Positions 50,577 to 59,565 are shown, counted from the first letter of the stretch. The stretch is DNA of 64,000 nucleotides from Neobacillus rhizosphaerae (GCF_937468385.1 NZ_CALBWS010000002.1:1-64000), one strand, 5' to 3'. The notes: a model not told the origin generated them from the sequence alone. Numbers and translations: made by a program.

Positions 50577-50933
50577 TCATCCTTTGGGTTTAAAAACAAG
50601 GGCGCCAATAAATCCAAAAATAATCGCTGCTGAGATTCCAGAACTAGTCACTTGAAACATCCCCGTTAGCACCCCAATAATTCCATGTTTATCAGCATCT
50701 TGCAATGCTCCATGTACGAGAGAATTGCCAAAACTAGTAATCGGAATCGTCGCCCCTGCCCCAGCAAAATCTGTTAGGGGTTCATATAGCCCGAACCCAT
50801 CCAATACCGCCCCGACGACGACGAGCAAGCTTAAGGTATGTCCTGGAGTCAATTTTGCTACATCAAATAAAAGCTGTCCGATAACACAGATTAATCCGCC
50901 AATTATAAAGGCCCAGAAAAACATCGCGAGCAT
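50577..50933 (-). CDS. spoVAE: SpoVAE (SpoVAEb-type) membrane protein
   Basis: 118 residues with three to four helices. FAGAGATIPITSFGNSLVHGAL is the conserved signature shared with SpoVAC. It is part of the channel that moves dipicolinic acid into and out of the spore. It follows spoVAD by 4 nt. Length and sequence fit the Eb subtype. Confidence 0.9.
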   Translation of the reverse strand: MLAMFFWAFIIGGLICVIGQLLFDVAKLTPGHTLSLLVVVGAVLDGFGLYEPLTDFAGAGATIPITSFGNSLVHGALQDADKHGIIGVLTGMFQVTSSGISAAIIFGFIGALVFKPKG

Positions 50934-50937
50934 TAAA

Positions 50938-51963
50938 TTACCCCTTTTCTTGATTCATCTCAATAGCAACAGCATGGGCAATACACGGAATCGATTCATT
51001 TTGCTGAAAGCTGAGTGGGGACAATAATGCCCCGGTTGCAACAACTAATATCCGTTTATATATACCCTTTTTCAGCTGGTTTAATAAATGTCCATATAGA
51101 ACCGTCGCTGAACAGCCTGCGCCGCTTGCCCCAGCTTGGACTGGCTGATTGTTTTTATATATCAATAACCCACAATCCTGAAATTGTTTTCGCTCCATTT
51201 GCAGTCCGCTCTTGTTAATAAGTTCAAAAGCAGAATCATGTCCCACTCGTCCCAGATCACCTGTAACGATTAAGTCATAATGGGAAGGATCCAATTGCAG
51301 GTCACGAAAATGAGCCATAATGGTATCCGCCGCCGCTGGTGCCATAGCCCCGCCCATATTAAATGGGTCTGTCAATCCCATGTCAACAACTTTTCCAATT
51401 GTCGCTGAAGTGGTCACCGGGAATAATTGCCCTGGTTCATTAGGCTGGATAATGGCTACCCCCGCTCCAGTTACTGTCCATTGTGCTGTAGGTGGTTTTT
51501 GGCCGCCATATTCTGTCGGGTAACGGAATTGCTTCTCTACAGCTGCATTATGGCTTGAGGCTCCTGTAAGCACATTTTTCGCCCCTTGGTAATTTACAAC
51601 GAATGAAGCAAGTGCCAGCCCCTCCATTGATGTCGAGCAGGCTCCAAAAAGGCCAAAATAGGGAATTTGCATGGTCCGTGCTGCAAAGCTTGTTGGTGTG
51701 ATCTGATTGATTAAATCACCGGCAAATAGAAATTGAATCTGCTCTTTTTCGAGATTTCTTTTATCTAAGGCCCTCTTTATTGCCTCTTCAAGTAAATGAC
51801 GATGGGCCTTCTCATAGGACTCTTTTCCCATCCATAAGTCTTCAAATAAAAGATCAAAGTCATTCGCTAAGTTTCCATTCGCTTCAAATGGACCACCTGT
51901 AACACCCGTTGCCGTGATCATCGGACGGTTTGTGAAGACCCATGATTGATGCCCCTTTAACAA
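50938..51963 (-). CDS. spoVAD: SpoVAD, dipicolinate-binding protein
   Basis: 341 residues with a thiolase-like fold: GLFGACSTSMEGLALASFVVNYQGAKNVLTGASSH holds the Cys region, and GHDSAFELINKSGL follows later. SpoVAD binds dipicolinic acid during spore formation. The TTG start lies directly behind the spoVAC stop, with a GGGGGG site inside the end of spoVAC. Confidence 0.92.
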   Translation of the reverse strand: MLKGHQSWVFTNRPMITATGVTGGPFEANGNLANDFDLLFEDLWMGKESYEKAHRHLLEEAIKRALDKRNLEKEQIQFLFAGDLINQITPTSFAARTMQIPYFGLFGACSTSMEGLALASFVVNYQGAKNVLTGASSHNAAVEKQFRYPTEYGGQKPPTAQWTVTGAGVAIIQPNEPGQLFPVTTSATIGKVVDMGLTDPFNMGGAMAPAAADTIMAHFRDLQLDPSHYDLIVTGDLGRVGHDSAFELINKSGLQMERKQFQDCGLLIYKNNQPVQAGASGAGCSATVLYGHLLNQLKKGIYKRILVVATGALLSPLSFQQNESIPCIAHAVAIEMNQEKG

Positions 51964-52446
51964 TTACAAAACCCCCCAAATCACTAGTAGAGTTTTAACT
52001 AGTGCGACCACGAAAGCCGAGAAAACCCCGAAAAGAATCACTGACCCAGCAAGCTTGAACATATTCCCGCCTACCCCCAGAACAAAACCTTCTGTCCGGT
52101 GTTCAATTGCCGCAGAAATAACGGCGTTACCAAAACCAGTCACGGGAACGGCACTTCCCGCACCACCAAACTGTCCAATACGGTCATAGACACCTATACC
52201 AGTGAATATCATCGATAAAAAGACCATTGTTGCTACTGTTGGATTACCAGCACTCTGTTCTGTAAAGTTAAAAAAGTAAATATAAAAATAAGTAACCGCC
52301 TGGCCAATAACGCAAATAATTCCGCCAACCAAAAATGCTTTCAAACAATTTTTCACAATCGGTCTTTTTATTTCATGCTTTTGTTGCAGCTGTTGATAGT
52401 TCCGCTGCTGAAGCGTCATATTTTTATTTTTTTCCTTACTAGCCAT
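51964..52446 (-). CDS. spoVAC: SpoVAC membrane protein
   Basis: About 160 residues. A basic, Gln-rich N-terminus precedes four helices, with the signature FGGAGSAVPVTGFGNAVISAAIEHRTEG. SpoVAC acts as a mechanosensitive pore for dipicolinic acid release. The ATG at 52446 is 7 nt from AAGGAG and is preferred to the TTG at 52452. Followed directly by spoVAD. Confidence 0.9.
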   Translation of the reverse strand: MASKEKNKNMTLQQRNYQQLQQKHEIKRPIVKNCLKAFLVGGIICVIGQAVTYFYIYFFNFTEQSAGNPTVATMVFLSMIFTGIGVYDRIGQFGGAGSAVPVTGFGNAVISAAIEHRTEGFVLGVGGNMFKLAGSVILFGVFSAFVVALVKTLLVIWGVL

Positions 52447-52462
52447 CTTCAAGCTCCTTTTC

Positions 52463-52933
52463 CTACTTTATATTTTCTGTCATTTTGACGATTTCCTTAA
52501 AGCGTTTTTCGGCCTGTTGATGAGAAAATTTTGGAGACTTCATTTTCTCCTCTAGCCTCACAGCTTCGAGAAAAATTTTATAATCGCTTGAAACAGTAAA
52601 GTTTTCTTTCGGATATTTTTTTTCAAGCATTTTGTTTACCTTCTTTTCAATCTTTTTCATACCAAACCGGTGTAAATGCTTAACTTTATAAACAACAAGT
52701 ATATCCTTCTTCCCTTTGATAACAGCAACATCGTAAAGTTCCGGAAAAGAATTTACATCCTTTTCAATTTCTTTTACTCGAGAATGATTTTTATTTTTAT
52801 CTGTTATGATGGCGTTAGGATTCGTCGTTTTCATTAATGTTAACTGACTATCCTTAACCGGTTGATTAGGATGACAGGCAGAAAGTAAACATAAAAAACA
52901 AGCGAATAATATAAAGCGCTGTATAGTGATCAT
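52463..52933 (-). CDS. YhcN/YlaJ-type sporulation lipoprotein
   Basis: 156 residues. A signal peptide with lipobox LLSAC gives a lipid-anchored Cys20. The mature part has the YhcN/YlaJ pattern (IEKDVNSFPELYDVAVIKGKKDILVVYKVKHLHRFGMKKIEKKVNKMLEKKYP). It is the first gene of a four-gene set with spoVAC, spoVAD and spoVAEb, the same core composition as in supplementary spoVA operons linked to spore heat resistance in other bacilli. Confidence 0.85.
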   Translation of the reverse strand: MITIQRFILFACFLCLLSACHPNQPVKDSQLTLMKTTNPNAIITDKNKNHSRVKEIEKDVNSFPELYDVAVIKGKKDILVVYKVKHLHRFGMKKIEKKVNKMLEKKYPKENFTVSSDYKIFLEAVRLEEKMKSPKFSHQQAEKRFKEIVKMTENIK

Positions 52934-53051
52934 TTGAGTTCCTTTCCTTGTCGTTTTTTATATTGACTATTTCTATGTAGTTTTTTCGACATTGGCAAAA
53001 ATTATGACAAGATAAAAGCAATTTTTCGAACCATGCTCATTAGGAAAAAAT

Positions 53052-53080
53052 AAAAAACTGCCAGTTGCCCAGCAGTTCTT
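53052..53080 (-). terminator. Terminator of the 34-residue gene
   Basis: AACTGC pairs with GCAGTT around a 10-nt loop. The minus strand then reads TTTTTTATTTTTT. Confidence 0.65.
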
Positions 53081-53084
53081 ACCA

Positions 53085-53189
53085 TTATTTTGATGTCTTT
53101 TTTTTACCACAGCCGCATCCTTTTTTCTTTACAGATTTTGAGGTTTGATTCGTTTGTGACGTGTCCTTACTATTCTTTTTCTTATTCAC
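53085..53189 (-). CDS. 34-residue Lys-rich peptide with GCGCG
   Basis: Encodes 34 residues: a Lys/Ser/Thr/Asn-rich chain followed by VKKKGCGCGKKK and a short tail. The GTG start has GAGGGAGAG 6 nt upstream, and a terminator follows. I do not recognise the family. Two Cys in a Gly-Cys-Gly-Cys-Gly core suggest metal binding or cross-linking in the spore coat, consistent with the sporulation genes on both sides, but this is a guess. Confidence 0.55.
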   Translation of the reverse strand: MNKKKNSKDTSQTNQTSKSVKKKGCGCGKKKTSK

Positions 53190-53321
53190 CTTATTCTCTC
53201 CCTCTGTAACTATTCACTACATAGAATATGAAGGATATGCAATTCTTGTCTCAATGAATGTCATTTTTTTAGAAAACTAGCCGTTTGGCAAAGGCAGAGG
53301 AGTAGTTGCGCTTATGCTTTC

Positions 53322-53678
53322 TTATGAGACTAGAAAAAACTGCACAATTAATTCAACGATCGCAGCCAAACCTGCCACTGCTAGAATAAGGATAACCGGT
53401 GTTGCCAAGACTGGGTACAGGTAAAATAGTCCTACGATTAGGGCTGCTGTCCAAATACCTGTACACCAATAACAGCTAAGAAGTTCACCAAAAAATCTCT
53501 TAATCCCGTTTTTCTTAGGAAGGTAAAAAACCTCCACCTCTCCATCTTCATTTTCCTCTTGTATTTCATCAAAAAAGGGTGCACGAATAAATTCGGTTAT
53601 TTTATCAAAAACAAGTAATCTTGTAAGCCTAAAGCTCGCGAGCGATAAAATAAATAGGTTAAAAAATGTCATTCTCAT
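53322..53678 (-). CDS. yjcA: YjcA, DUF1360 membrane protein
   Basis: 118 residues with two C-terminal helices and the DUF1360 signature FNLFILSLASFRLTRLLVFDKITEFIRAPFFDE plus LLSCYWCTGIW. In B. subtilis yjcA is a sporulation gene beside the coat cluster. The ATG has AAAGGATC upstream. Function unknown. Confidence 0.87.
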   Translation of the reverse strand: MRMTFFNLFILSLASFRLTRLLVFDKITEFIRAPFFDEIQEENEDGEVEVFYLPKKNGIKRFFGELLSCYWCTGIWTAALIVGLFYLYPVLATPVILILAVAGLAAIVELIVQFFLVS

Positions 53679-53820
53679 GCAAGTTTGATCCTTTCATCTT
53701 TAAATTAAGATTTAATCCGCCTAATTTTTCTAAATAAGGCAATTGTCCGTAACCCAAAAGGGCTCTGTGAAATATGTTAGTAATGTAAGATATATATCAC
53801 GGATTAAGGAGGAAAATTAA

Positions 53821-54330
53821 ATGGGTTGTGGAAATGATCATAACGATTTTCACAGTGGCAACTGTGTGTGCGAAGTAGTTCGTGCCATTAAAGATATCCA
53901 AGATAACGCTGTAGAAGAAGAATGTGCAGAGTGTTCCAGTTGTTTTTCAGAACCGCTGGGAACGTTAGCATCACCAGCTAGGAGAGAGCCAGTTGACACT
54001 CGTGTATTCGTATTAAGTACAGCAGATGGTTCACCGTTCCATGCGTTCTTCAGCAATGAAAGTAATGCTTGTGTATCCATTCACTTCCGAGTAGAGGAAG
54101 TATTTGACAACTGTTGCGCTACACTTCGTGTGTTAGTACCAGGACGCCGTGAGGGTGGACACTTTGTTCCAGTAAACCTAATTTCAAGTGGGGACAAATG
54201 CTGTGTTGACCTTACTAAAGTTTGTCAGGTTGAAAGATTCCGCGCAAGCAACGATTGCATTACAGTTGACCTACGTTGCTTCTGTGCCGTTCAATGTATT
54301 GCCGATGTTAACTTGGGAATTTGTAATTAA
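53821..54330 (+). CDS. cotZ: CotY/CotZ-family crust (exosporium) protein
   Basis: 169 residues with 17 Cys. It carries the family marks MGCGNDHNDFHSGNCVCEVVRAIKDIQDNAV, CSSCF and VFVLSTADGSPFHAFF. CotY/CotZ/ExsY proteins self-assemble through disulfides into the outermost spore layer. CotY and CotZ cannot be told apart surely from one copy. AAGGAGGA precedes the ATG and a strong terminator follows. Confidence 0.88.
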   Translation: MGCGNDHNDFHSGNCVCEVVRAIKDIQDNAVEEECAECSSCFSEPLGTLASPARREPVDTRVFVLSTADGSPFHAFFSNESNACVSIHFRVEEVFDNCCATLRVLVPGRREGGHFVPVNLISSGDKCCVDLTKVCQVERFRASNDCITVDLRCFCAVQCIADVNLGICN

Positions 54331-54336
54331 TTAAAT

Positions 54337-54370
54337 GAGCCAGTCGGGAAAATCGGCTGGCTCTTTTTTT
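54337..54370 (+). terminator. Terminator of the cotZ-type gene
   Basis: GAGCCAGTCG pairs with CGGCTGGCTC, followed by eight T residues. It lies between convergent cotZ and cotO. Confidence 0.88.
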
Positions 54371-54372
54371 CT

Positions 54373-54876
54373 TTATTTTTTTATCCCTATCATAATGACG
54401 TCCTTTAATTCGTTGAGGGACAAGGTTTTCGACGTTTGATCATGAAATTGGATGGTTAACTGATGATTGTCATAATCAACCAGGTAACCCTGATAACTTT
54501 CTTCAGCGGTATAAAAGACACATGGGACTGGTGGAAGGACTTTTGGAAAGTTAATTAAATAGTCTAAGCGCTCGTTTAATTCCATTTCCTTGAAGGGTTT
54601 TACCCGCTTAAAAGAAGCATGTTGTTTCTGATCCTGGGCAGATGATATTGGTTGAGGATTTTCTGAATTGACTACTTCAATCGGGATGGGTTCGTGTTTT
54701 AACTCTTTTTTTGCAAGGGAAATTTTCCGTTTGCTTTCTTTTCCTGCCTTTTCTTCAATCAAATGCTCCTTTTCCTGCTTACTTGTATATATTTCCTGCA
54801 TGTTTTTATTTGAAGGAGTCCTAGAAAACGATTGATTAACATAGATAAGCGGTTCTATACTCTTCTTTTTCGACAT
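54373..54876 (-). CDS. cotO: CotO, spore coat assembly protein
   Basis: About 167 residues. A disordered, Lys/Glu/Gln-rich N-terminal two-thirds leads into the conserved C-terminal CotO part (ELNERLDYLINFPKVLPPVPCVFYTAEESYQGYLVDYDNHQLTIQF). It acts in late coat assembly. The ATG at 54876 is 8 nt from AGGAGG and is preferred to the GTG at 54885. It lies between fabI and cotZ, the same neighbourhood as in B. subtilis. Confidence 0.88.
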   Translation of the reverse strand: MSKKKSIEPLIYVNQSFSRTPSNKNMQEIYTSKQEKEHLIEEKAGKESKRKISLAKKELKHEPIPIEVVNSENPQPISSAQDQKQHASFKRVKPFKEMELNERLDYLINFPKVLPPVPCVFYTAEESYQGYLVDYDNHQLTIQFHDQTSKTLSLNELKDVIMIGIKK

Positions 54877-54960
54877 GAACAGCACCTCCTCATTACGTAA
54901 TCCTACACTTTATATGTATGCGGAAGACCTATACTCGTTCACAATAAATTCATTGAGTTC

Positions 54961-54994
54961 AATTAAAAAGCCCGCAAGCTGCGGGCTTTTTAAT
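54961..54994 (-). terminator. Terminator of fabI
   Basis: AATTAAAAAGCCCGCA pairs perfectly with TGCGGGCTTTTTAATT around a short loop, 8 nt past the stop. Bidirectional. Confidence 0.92.
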
Positions 54995-55001
54995 TGAAAT
55001 T

Positions 55002-55772
55002 TTATAGAATATGAAATCCAGAATCCACATGAATGTTTTCGCCTGTAATTCCACGGGATAGGTCACTGAAAAGGAATATGGCCGTGTCACCGACTTCTTC
55101 AGGTGTGGTTGTTCTGCGTAATGGTGCTCTTTCTTCAATCTCACTTAAAATTAAATTGAATTCTCCGATCGCTTTTGCTGATAAGGTACGGATTGGGCCT
55201 GCTGATATGGAATTAACACGAATACCGTGTTTTCCAAGGTCAGCAGCTAAATAACGGACGCTTGCATCTAGAGATGCTTTCGCTACACCCATTACATTAT
55301 AGTTCGGAATGGCACGCTCGCCACCTATATAGGTTAATGTCACAATACTTCCACCTTCAGCCATCAAGCCACTTGCTTGTTTTGCAACAGCCGTTAGAGA
55401 ATAGGAGCTTATATTTTGTGCAAGCAGGAAGCCATCCCTAGATGTGTTCACAAACTCACCTTTTAACTCCTCTGTTTTGGCAAATGCGATGCAATGTGCT
55501 AGCCCATGTATCGTTCCAACCGCCTCTTTTATTTCTGCAAAACAAGTTGAAATTGCTTCATCGCTTGTTACATCACAAGGAAGGACGAGTGTTCCTTCGG
55601 CCTCTAAAGAATTGGCTAATTCTCGAACACTGCTCTCAATTCTTTCACCTGCATACGTAAAGATTAATCTTGCGCCAGCATTGTGCAGTGAACGTGCAAT
55701 TCCCCATGCAATACTACGCTTATTGGCTACACCCATAACAACATATGTTTTTCCCGCTAAAGAAAGACTCAT
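55002..55772 (-). CDS. fabI: Enoyl-ACP reductase FabI
   Basis: 256 residues, full length. The nucleotide site GVANKRSIAWGIARSLHNAGARL is typical of FabI, and the catalytic Tyr-x6-Lys is in NYNVMGVAKASL. It carries out the last step of fatty acid elongation and is the target of triclosan-type inhibitors. GGGAGGA precedes the ATG. A FapR operator lies 33-49 nt upstream. Confidence 0.94.
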   Translation of the reverse strand: MSLSLAGKTYVVMGVANKRSIAWGIARSLHNAGARLIFTYAGERIESSVRELANSLEAEGTLVLPCDVTSDEAISTCFAEIKEAVGTIHGLAHCIAFAKTEELKGEFVNTSRDGFLLAQNISSYSLTAVAKQASGLMAEGGSIVTLTYIGGERAIPNYNVMGVAKASLDASVRYLAADLGKHGIRVNSISAGPIRTLSAKAIGEFNLILSEIEERAPLRRTTTPEEVGDTAIFLFSDLSRGITGENIHVDSGFHIL

Positions 55773-55804
55773 TGAAAAATTCCTCCCAAAATAGATACAA
55801 GTTA

Positions 55805-55821
55805 TTAGTACTTGGTACTAA
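55805..55821 (-). promoter_or_regulatory. FapR operator of fabI
   Basis: TTAGTACTTGGTACTAA, a 17-base near-perfect palindrome matching the FapR site known for Bacillus fatty acid genes. Malonyl-CoA relieves FapR repression, which would link fabI to lipid synthesis. Confidence 0.85.
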
Positions 55822-55875
55822 TTTTACACTAATTTATGAAAAATGAAAAGGTGCCACTTTTAATAAAAAAATAGA

Positions 55876-56025
55876 TCAGCTTTGACAGAATTCCAGCTCC
55901 CTTTTCAGTTGATCCGCGTACTCCTTCGTACCTGTAACAATCAAGCGATCATGAAGGTGAAGCTCTGTGTCGCCGTGTGGTGTTTGTTCCTCCTCTCAAA
56001 CCGAAAAGCAAGAATATTTAATAAA
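55876..56025 (-). pseudogene. Remnant of the yjbQ antiporter gene (3' end)
   Basis: The minus strand reads TPHGDTELHLHDRLIVTGTK, then EYADQLKRELEFCQS and TGA at 55876, the end of a TrkA-C domain. Further upstream NILAFRFE continues in a shifted frame, with extra bases between GAG and GAGGAACAAACACC. In B. subtilis the yjbQ cation/proton antiporter gene ends in a TrkA-C domain and lies next to prpE, so this is probably what is left of it. Confidence 0.7.
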
Positions 56026-56063
56026 AATGAAGGTTATTACAAAAAATATTGGATTAAAAGGGG

Positions 56064-56813
56064 GTGAATTCTATTAAGATTGATATTATTGGCGATATTC
56101 ATGGGTGTGTAAAGGAATTCAAGGAGCTTACCATTGAACTCGGGTACAATTGGGATAGTGGGTTTCCAGTTCATCCTGACTCTCGAGTGCTTGGTTTCGT
56201 TGGTGATTTAACTGACCGTGGACCAGAATCCATTAAAGTGATTGAAATAGTTTGGCAGCTGGTTATCAAGCATAAAAAGGCATTCTACACACCAGGAAAT
56301 CATTGTAATAAGTTATACCGTTTCTTACTAGGCAACAAAGTCCAAATTGCTCATGGCCTTGAAACAACAGTTGCGGAATATGAATCATTAAATAAAAAAG
56401 AGCAGCAAACCATTAGTAAAAAATTTATGGAGCTTTACGAAAAAGCTCCTCTTTATTTACAGTTAGACGAACAAAGGCTGGTTATTGCCCACGCAGGAAT
56501 AAAACAGGAATATATTGGCCAAACCCATTCGAAGGTCAAAGAGTTTGTTCTTTATGGAGATATTACGGGTAAAAAAAATCTTGATGGTTCACCAGTAAGA
56601 AGAGATTGGGCCAAAAACTATCATGGAGCTCCCTGTATTGTATACGGACATACACCTGTTAAAGAGCCACGGATCATCAATAATACCTATAACATTGATA
56701 CCGGTGCAGTATTTGGTGGCAAACTTACTGCCTTAAGGTACCCAGAAATGGAACTTTTCACTGTTGCTTCTACTATGCCATATATCGAGGAAAAATTTAA
56801 GCAATTTGACTAA
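56064..56813 (+). CDS. prpE: PrpE, symmetrical Ap4A hydrolase family
   Basis: 249 residues, metallophosphoesterase: GDIHG (10-14), GDLTDRG, GNH, and a distal HAG plus GHTPV. In Bacillus PrpE hydrolyses bis(5'-nucleosyl) tetraphosphate and acts on phosphotyrosine, affecting spore germination. The GTG start follows AAAGGGG. Unlike its neighbours it is on the plus strand. Confidence 0.9.
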   Translation: MNSIKIDIIGDIHGCVKEFKELTIELGYNWDSGFPVHPDSRVLGFVGDLTDRGPESIKVIEIVWQLVIKHKKAFYTPGNHCNKLYRFLLGNKVQIAHGLETTVAEYESLNKKEQQTISKKFMELYEKAPLYLQLDEQRLVIAHAGIKQEYIGQTHSKVKEFVLYGDITGKKNLDGSPVRRDWAKNYHGAPCIVYGHTPVKEPRIINNTYNIDTGAVFGGKLTALRYPEMELFTVASTMPYIEEKFKQFD

Positions 56814-56933
56814 AAAAAACCAAGACAACAAATTTTTATCACCTTTCTGAAAATTTTCGGGAGCAATTCAAATACTAAATCCTTTTCTACAAGTTTTTTT
56901 AACGGTTTCAACAATTGAAAATTCGCAAAAAAA

Positions 56934-56967
56934 TAGAGGCTTCCCTATTAAAACGGGTCAGCCTCTA
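56934..56967 (-). terminator. Terminator overlapping the rluD-type stop codon
   Basis: TAGAGGCT-tCCC pairs with GGG-tcAGCCTCTA. The stop codon (56948-56950) lies in the loop. The minus strand runs into TTTTTTT. Confidence 0.8.
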
Positions 56968-57850
56968 CTATCTTTCTCATTTCCTGCGGGAGCGGTGCTG
57001 TAAAAATCATTATCTCCCTCAGGAACGGGTGGATAAATTCAATTTTTTTACAATGAAGGGCTTGTCTTCTAATTAAGGTGGTAACTCCCCCATACAAATC
57101 ATCTCCGAGCAATGGATGCCCCATGAAGGACAAATGAACCCTAATTTGATGGGTTCGGCCCGTTTCCAGCTCCAGTTCAATATAAGTAAATCCCGGATAT
57201 CTCTCGATCACCCGATAATGGGTACAAGCGGATTGACCGTCACTGCGAACTTCTCTTTCAATGATGCTGTCTACTTTGCGGCCAATCGGTTCCTCAATAG
57301 TCCCACTATCAGCCACAATCGAGCCTCCGGCAATGGCTTCATATGTCCTCTTAACTTGACCTGACTGTTGCATCATACTAAATAGATGATGCACATGACG
57401 ATGCTTGGCAATTAAAACGATCCCAGATGTATCCCTGTCAAGACGGGTTACGATATGCGACGTTGCCTGAAGACCAATACGTTGATAATAGCCAACAAGT
57501 GAATTTGCTAAGCTTCCTGCAGGGTGTTCGCGTGAAGGAATCGTATTCATACCTGCAGGCTTGTTGACAACGAGGATAAATTCGTCTTCATACAGAATCG
57601 TTAACGGAATATCTTCGCCCTTTACTCCTTCACTCGGATTTTCAGGCGGAAAGATAACCGTTACCACATCCCTATTCTGCAGCCTGTAACGGACATTTAC
57701 TTCCTCATCATTAACTAGAAGAAGACCACCCTTAAATTTTATATCTGTTAACGCCGTGCGCGAAATCTCATTCTTTTTTAAAAATTCCCTAAGAAGAACC
57801 TCGGTATTTCTATCATCAATTACCCATTTCATTTGAAATCGAGAAGACAT
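56948..57850 (-). CDS. yjbO: RluD-type pseudouridine synthase (YjbO)
   Basis: About 300 residues. An S4-like N-terminal region is followed by the RluA/RluD catalytic domain with Asp in HIVTRLDRDTSG and the later GRTHQIRVHLSFMGHPLLGDDLYGG. It isomerises uridines in RNA, probably 23S rRNA. Several starts are possible (57877 TTG, 57865 GTG, 57850 ATG). I use the ATG at 57850, behind GGGGAGGTG. It overlaps or abuts nadK, as in the B. subtilis operon. Confidence 0.88.
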   Translation of the reverse strand: MSSRFQMKWVIDDRNTEVLLREFLKKNEISRTALTDIKFKGGLLLVNDEEVNVRYRLQNRDVVTVIFPPENPSEGVKGEDIPLTILYEDEFILVVNKPAGMNTIPSREHPAGSLANSLVGYYQRIGLQATSHIVTRLDRDTSGIVLIAKHRHVHHLFSMMQQSGQVKRTYEAIAGGSIVADSGTIEEPIGRKVDSIIEREVRSDGQSACTHYRVIERYPGFTYIELELETGRTHQIRVHLSFMGHPLLGDDLYGGVTTLIRRQALHCKKIEFIHPFLREIMIFTAPLPQEMRKIVEADPF

Positions 57851-57873
57851 CTTTTGGGAATTCACCTCCCCGC

Positions 57874-58668
57874 TCAATCTGAAATAAATGAATCGTGAAC
57901 CCTTTTCCAGAAAGGAAATGGTCGGAAGCGGGCAAAACGAATTTTTTCTTCAGGCACCCTGAATTGAATTGATTTTACATCCTTATGAAGCAGTGTCAGG
58001 TGATCGACTGTAACCTGAAAATCTGTTCGATTCACAGGTTTTAACATACACGTGTGGTGTGCAGGAAGAATGAGCGGCGAGCCCACTGTTCGAAAAACTT
58101 TGTTATTGATTGAGGCCATTTCCGCCACTTGAATAGCAGAAATCGATGGATGGATAATCGCCCCACCAAGTGCTTTATTATAAGCAGTACTGCCTGAAGG
58201 GGTAGAAACGCACAGCCCATCACCACGAAAACGTTCGAAATGCTGACCGCGGATTTCCACATCCATGACCAGCGTTCCTTCGACACTTTTCACCGTTGAT
58301 TCATTTAAGGCTAAGTATCTTGATTCCTTCCCGGCATGCGAGTAACGGATGATGACCTCAAGCAGCGGATATTCCACGACTTGAAACGGAGTTTTCGCAA
58401 TGGCAATAACAAGCTTTTCAATTTCATCAGGCGTCCAATCCGCATAGAAACCGAGATGCCCCGTATGAATGCCGACAAAAGCGGTTTTATTCAAACGACT
58501 GCTATAGCGGTGAAATGCGTAGAGAAGAGTCCCATCGCCGCCAATAGAAACAACGATATCAGGCTGATCTTCATCGTACTTAAGATCAAAATCAAGTAAA
58601 TACGTCCTCATTTTGTGCATTAATATGTTTGATTTTTGATCTCCTTTTGATGTAATCGCAAATTTCAT
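57874..58668 (-). CDS. nadK: NAD kinase
   Basis: 264 residues. The GGDGT motif (43-47, [10 protein letters not shown]) binds the phosphate donor, and the conserved NE-S motif and [20 protein letters not shown] follow. It makes NADP from NAD and ATP. AGGAGC precedes the ATG. It lies in the relQ-nadK-yjbO order of B. subtilis, but about 230 nt, including a dispersed element, separates it from relQ. Confidence 0.93.
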   Translation of the reverse strand: MKFAITSKGDQKSNILMHKMRTYLLDFDLKYDEDQPDIVVSIGGDGTLLYAFHRYSSRLNKTAFVGIHTGHLGFYADWTPDEIEKLVIAIAKTPFQVVEYPLLEVIIRYSHAGKESRYLALNESTVKSVEGTLVMDVEIRGQHFERFRGDGLCVSTPSGSTAYNKALGGAIIHPSISAIQVAEMASINNKVFRTVGSPLILPAHHTCMLKPVNRTDFQVTVDHLTLLHKDVKSIQFRVPEEKIRFARFRPFPFWKRVHDSFISD

Positions 58669-58771
58669 AATTTCATGCTCCTTGTACTAATTTGCTTTCA
58701 AAACGTAAAATGGCGATCCACGACACCATCTACTAAGGAACTACAATCCATTTAAATCCTCAACCCAACAT

Positions 58772-58883
58772 AATTAAGGCAGTGTGAGCAAAGCCACACT
58801 TCGTCTAAATCATACGAAAAACGTATAGTTTCTACAAGATTGGCTATAAGGATTGATTTTTGCGGAGCTCCACCCCTTTTTCA
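58772..58883. repeat. Structured dispersed element, copy 2
   Basis: A relative of 28378-28490, between relQ and nadK. It begins AAGGCAGTGTGAGC, with hairpins GTGTG/CACAC and ATACG/CGTAT inside, and ends GCGGAGCTCCACCCCTTT. The 5' GUG..GAGC can pair with the 3' GCUCCAC; in copy 1 the same position is GCG/CGC, a compensatory change. Confidence 0.5.
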
Positions 58884-58899
58884 AAAGGTGGTAAGGAAA

Positions 58900-59538
58900 C
58901 TAGTTTTTTCCTTGTTGCTTCAATTCTTTATTTCTTGTAAAAAAAGCCTGGGCTTCCTGGATTTCGCCGCGAATTAATGACATCTCCTCATCAAGTCGAA
59001 AGGCGGCTTCGGCTGCTCGTTGCAGCCTCATTTTAATATCGCTAGGAAAAATCCCCTTATATTTATAGTTTAACGTATGTTCAATGGTTGCCCAAAAATT
59101 CATCGCCAGCGTCCTGATTTGAATTTCAGCAAGAATCTTCTTTTCCCCACGAATCGTTTGAACTGGGTAGCGAATCACCACATGGTATGAACGATATCCA
59201 CTTGTCTTTTTATGAGAAATATAATCTCTTTCCTCGACGATTTCAAAGTCATTGCGATTTCTTAATAAAGCGACAACCACATGAATATCATCGACAAATT
59301 GGCACATGATACGCATTCCCGCAATATCCTGCATTTCCTCTTCCAAATTCTCAAGCGGTATTCCTTTTTGATTGGCCTTATCAAGAATACTTAAAATCGG
59401 CTTAACTCTACCTGTGACAAATTCAATCGGTGAATGAGTAGAATCAAGATCGAATTGTCCTCTCATTCCTTTTAACTTTATTTTCAGTTCCGCTACTGCC
59501 TGTTTATATGGTGCTAAAAATAAATCCCAATGCTTCAT
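58900..59538 (-). CDS. relQ: RelQ, small alarmone synthetase (YjbM)
   Basis: 212 residues: RelA/SpoT synthetase domain only, with GRVKPILSILDKANQKG, ISHKKTSGYRSYHVVIRYP and EIQIRTLAMNFWATIEHTLNYK. It makes (p)ppGpp from GTP or GDP and ATP without a hydrolase domain. GAGGTGG precedes the ATG. It is followed by nadK in the usual yjbM-yjbN order. Confidence 0.93.
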   Translation of the reverse strand: MKHWDLFLAPYKQAVAELKIKLKGMRGQFDLDSTHSPIEFVTGRVKPILSILDKANQKGIPLENLEEEMQDIAGMRIMCQFVDDIHVVVALLRNRNDFEIVEERDYISHKKTSGYRSYHVVIRYPVQTIRGEKKILAEIQIRTLAMNFWATIEHTLNYKYKGIFPSDIKMRLQRAAEAAFRLDEEMSLIRGEIQEAQAFFTRNKELKQQGKN

Positions 59539-59565
59539 GATTCCACCTCTAATAAAACTAATTAT

